Made by a program: the position numbers and the translations under genes. 5,022 nucleotides of DNA from Candidatus Omnitrophota bacterium (GTDB lineage Bacteria > Omnitrophota > Omnitrophia > Omnitrophales > JACROU01). The notes under the pieces are model-generated. The model saw only the letters and a list, made by a program, of their open reading frames with translations. It did no database searches and had not been told where the DNA came from. The stretch's first letter is position 1; every line of letters starts with the position of its first letter. The stretch lies in contig JACQQR010000047.1 of NCBI GenBank assembly GCA_016206875.1, forward strand, positions 1 to 5,022. The letters are read 5' to 3'. Of the stretch, positions 4,931 through 5,022 are shown piece by piece.

Positions 4931-5022
4931 TGTCATGCCAGCGTAGGCTGGCATCTTGTTTTGAGGTTTTTCCGCCAAAGGCGGATCCGCCGTTGGCGGA
5001 AAGATTCCGGCCTTCGCCGGAA
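4931..5022 (+). repeat. Third, divergent TGTCA-type element, probably cut by the window end
   Basis: It begins TGTCAT like the other elements. The left hairpin is ATGCCAGC (4935-4942), loop GTAG, GCTGGCAT (4947-4954). The middle holds a palindrome (4969-5002). The right hairpin is TTCCGGC (5005-5011), loop CTTC, GCCGGAA (5016-5022), ending exactly at the last base. Architecture (TGTCA, hairpin, middle, hairpin) follows elements 1 and 2 although the stem sequences differ, and the inner CCAGTGACTT arms are absent. The closing TGACA, if present, lies beyond the window. Confidence 0.65.
4969..5002. repeat. Palindrome related to the nested one in element 1
   Basis: TTTCCGCCAA (4969-4978) pairs with TTGGCGGAAA (4993-5002), and GGCGG (4980-4984) with CCGCC (4987-4991) across an AT loop; A4979 and G4992 are unpaired or mismatched. 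It shares the TTTTCCGCC-GGCGGA-CCGCC-GGCGG layout of 186-212, with the variable stem bases changed on both sides (TC/GA there, AA/TT here). Confidence 0.75.

Overview
The window (5,022 bp, moderate GC) looks like bacterial chromosome from a diderm (Gram-negative-type) organism. The envelope genes (a GmhB-like heptose-bisphosphate phosphatase and an MGDG-synthase-like glycosyltransferase), a family 4 [4Fe-4S] uracil-DNA glycosylase next to priA, and many short palindromic intergenic repeats are together reminiscent of uncultivated lineages such as Omnitrophota, Elusimicrobiota or deltaproteobacteria-like groups. This placement is an impression from gene content and style; the window has no rRNA or other phylogenetic marker that settles it.

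Layout, all on the + strand. Positions 1-72 may hold the 3' end of an upstream gene. Positions 73-254 hold a candidate promoter (83-110) and a 115-bp MITE-like repeat (element 1, 116-230). A three-gene operon follows, joined by two 4-bp ATGA overlaps: a HAD-IIIA phosphatase of the GmhB type (255-815), a GT28/MGDG-synthase-like glycosyltransferase (812-1930) and a family 4 uracil-DNA glycosylase (1927-2658). Positions 2659-2808 hold a second copy of the repeat in the opposite orientation (element 2, 2686-2772). priA, encoding the replication-restart helicase, follows at 2809-4878. Positions 4879-5022 contain no gene but a run of hairpins: a CCCTCT/AGAGGG hairpin, then a third, divergent element that is probably cut by the window end.

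The first two genes fit envelope biosynthesis (activated heptose for LPS; a glycolipid or lipid-linked sugar transfer). The last two fit DNA maintenance (removal of uracil; restart of stalled forks). The tight coupling of the glycosyltransferase to the uracil-DNA glycosylase looks like compact housekeeping gene packing, not a dedicated system.

I see no defence system, CRISPR array, tRNA/rRNA, prophage or transposase gene, and no convincing new multi-gene system. The most interesting content is the repeat ecology: inverted copies of one non-autonomous element bracket the operon; one copy carries a nested palindrome in its hairpin loop, and a covarying relative of that palindrome sits after priA; a different palindromic repeat is translated in frame inside the uracil-DNA glycosylase; and PriA has DEEQ in motif II with a very short stretch where the winged-helix domain is expected.
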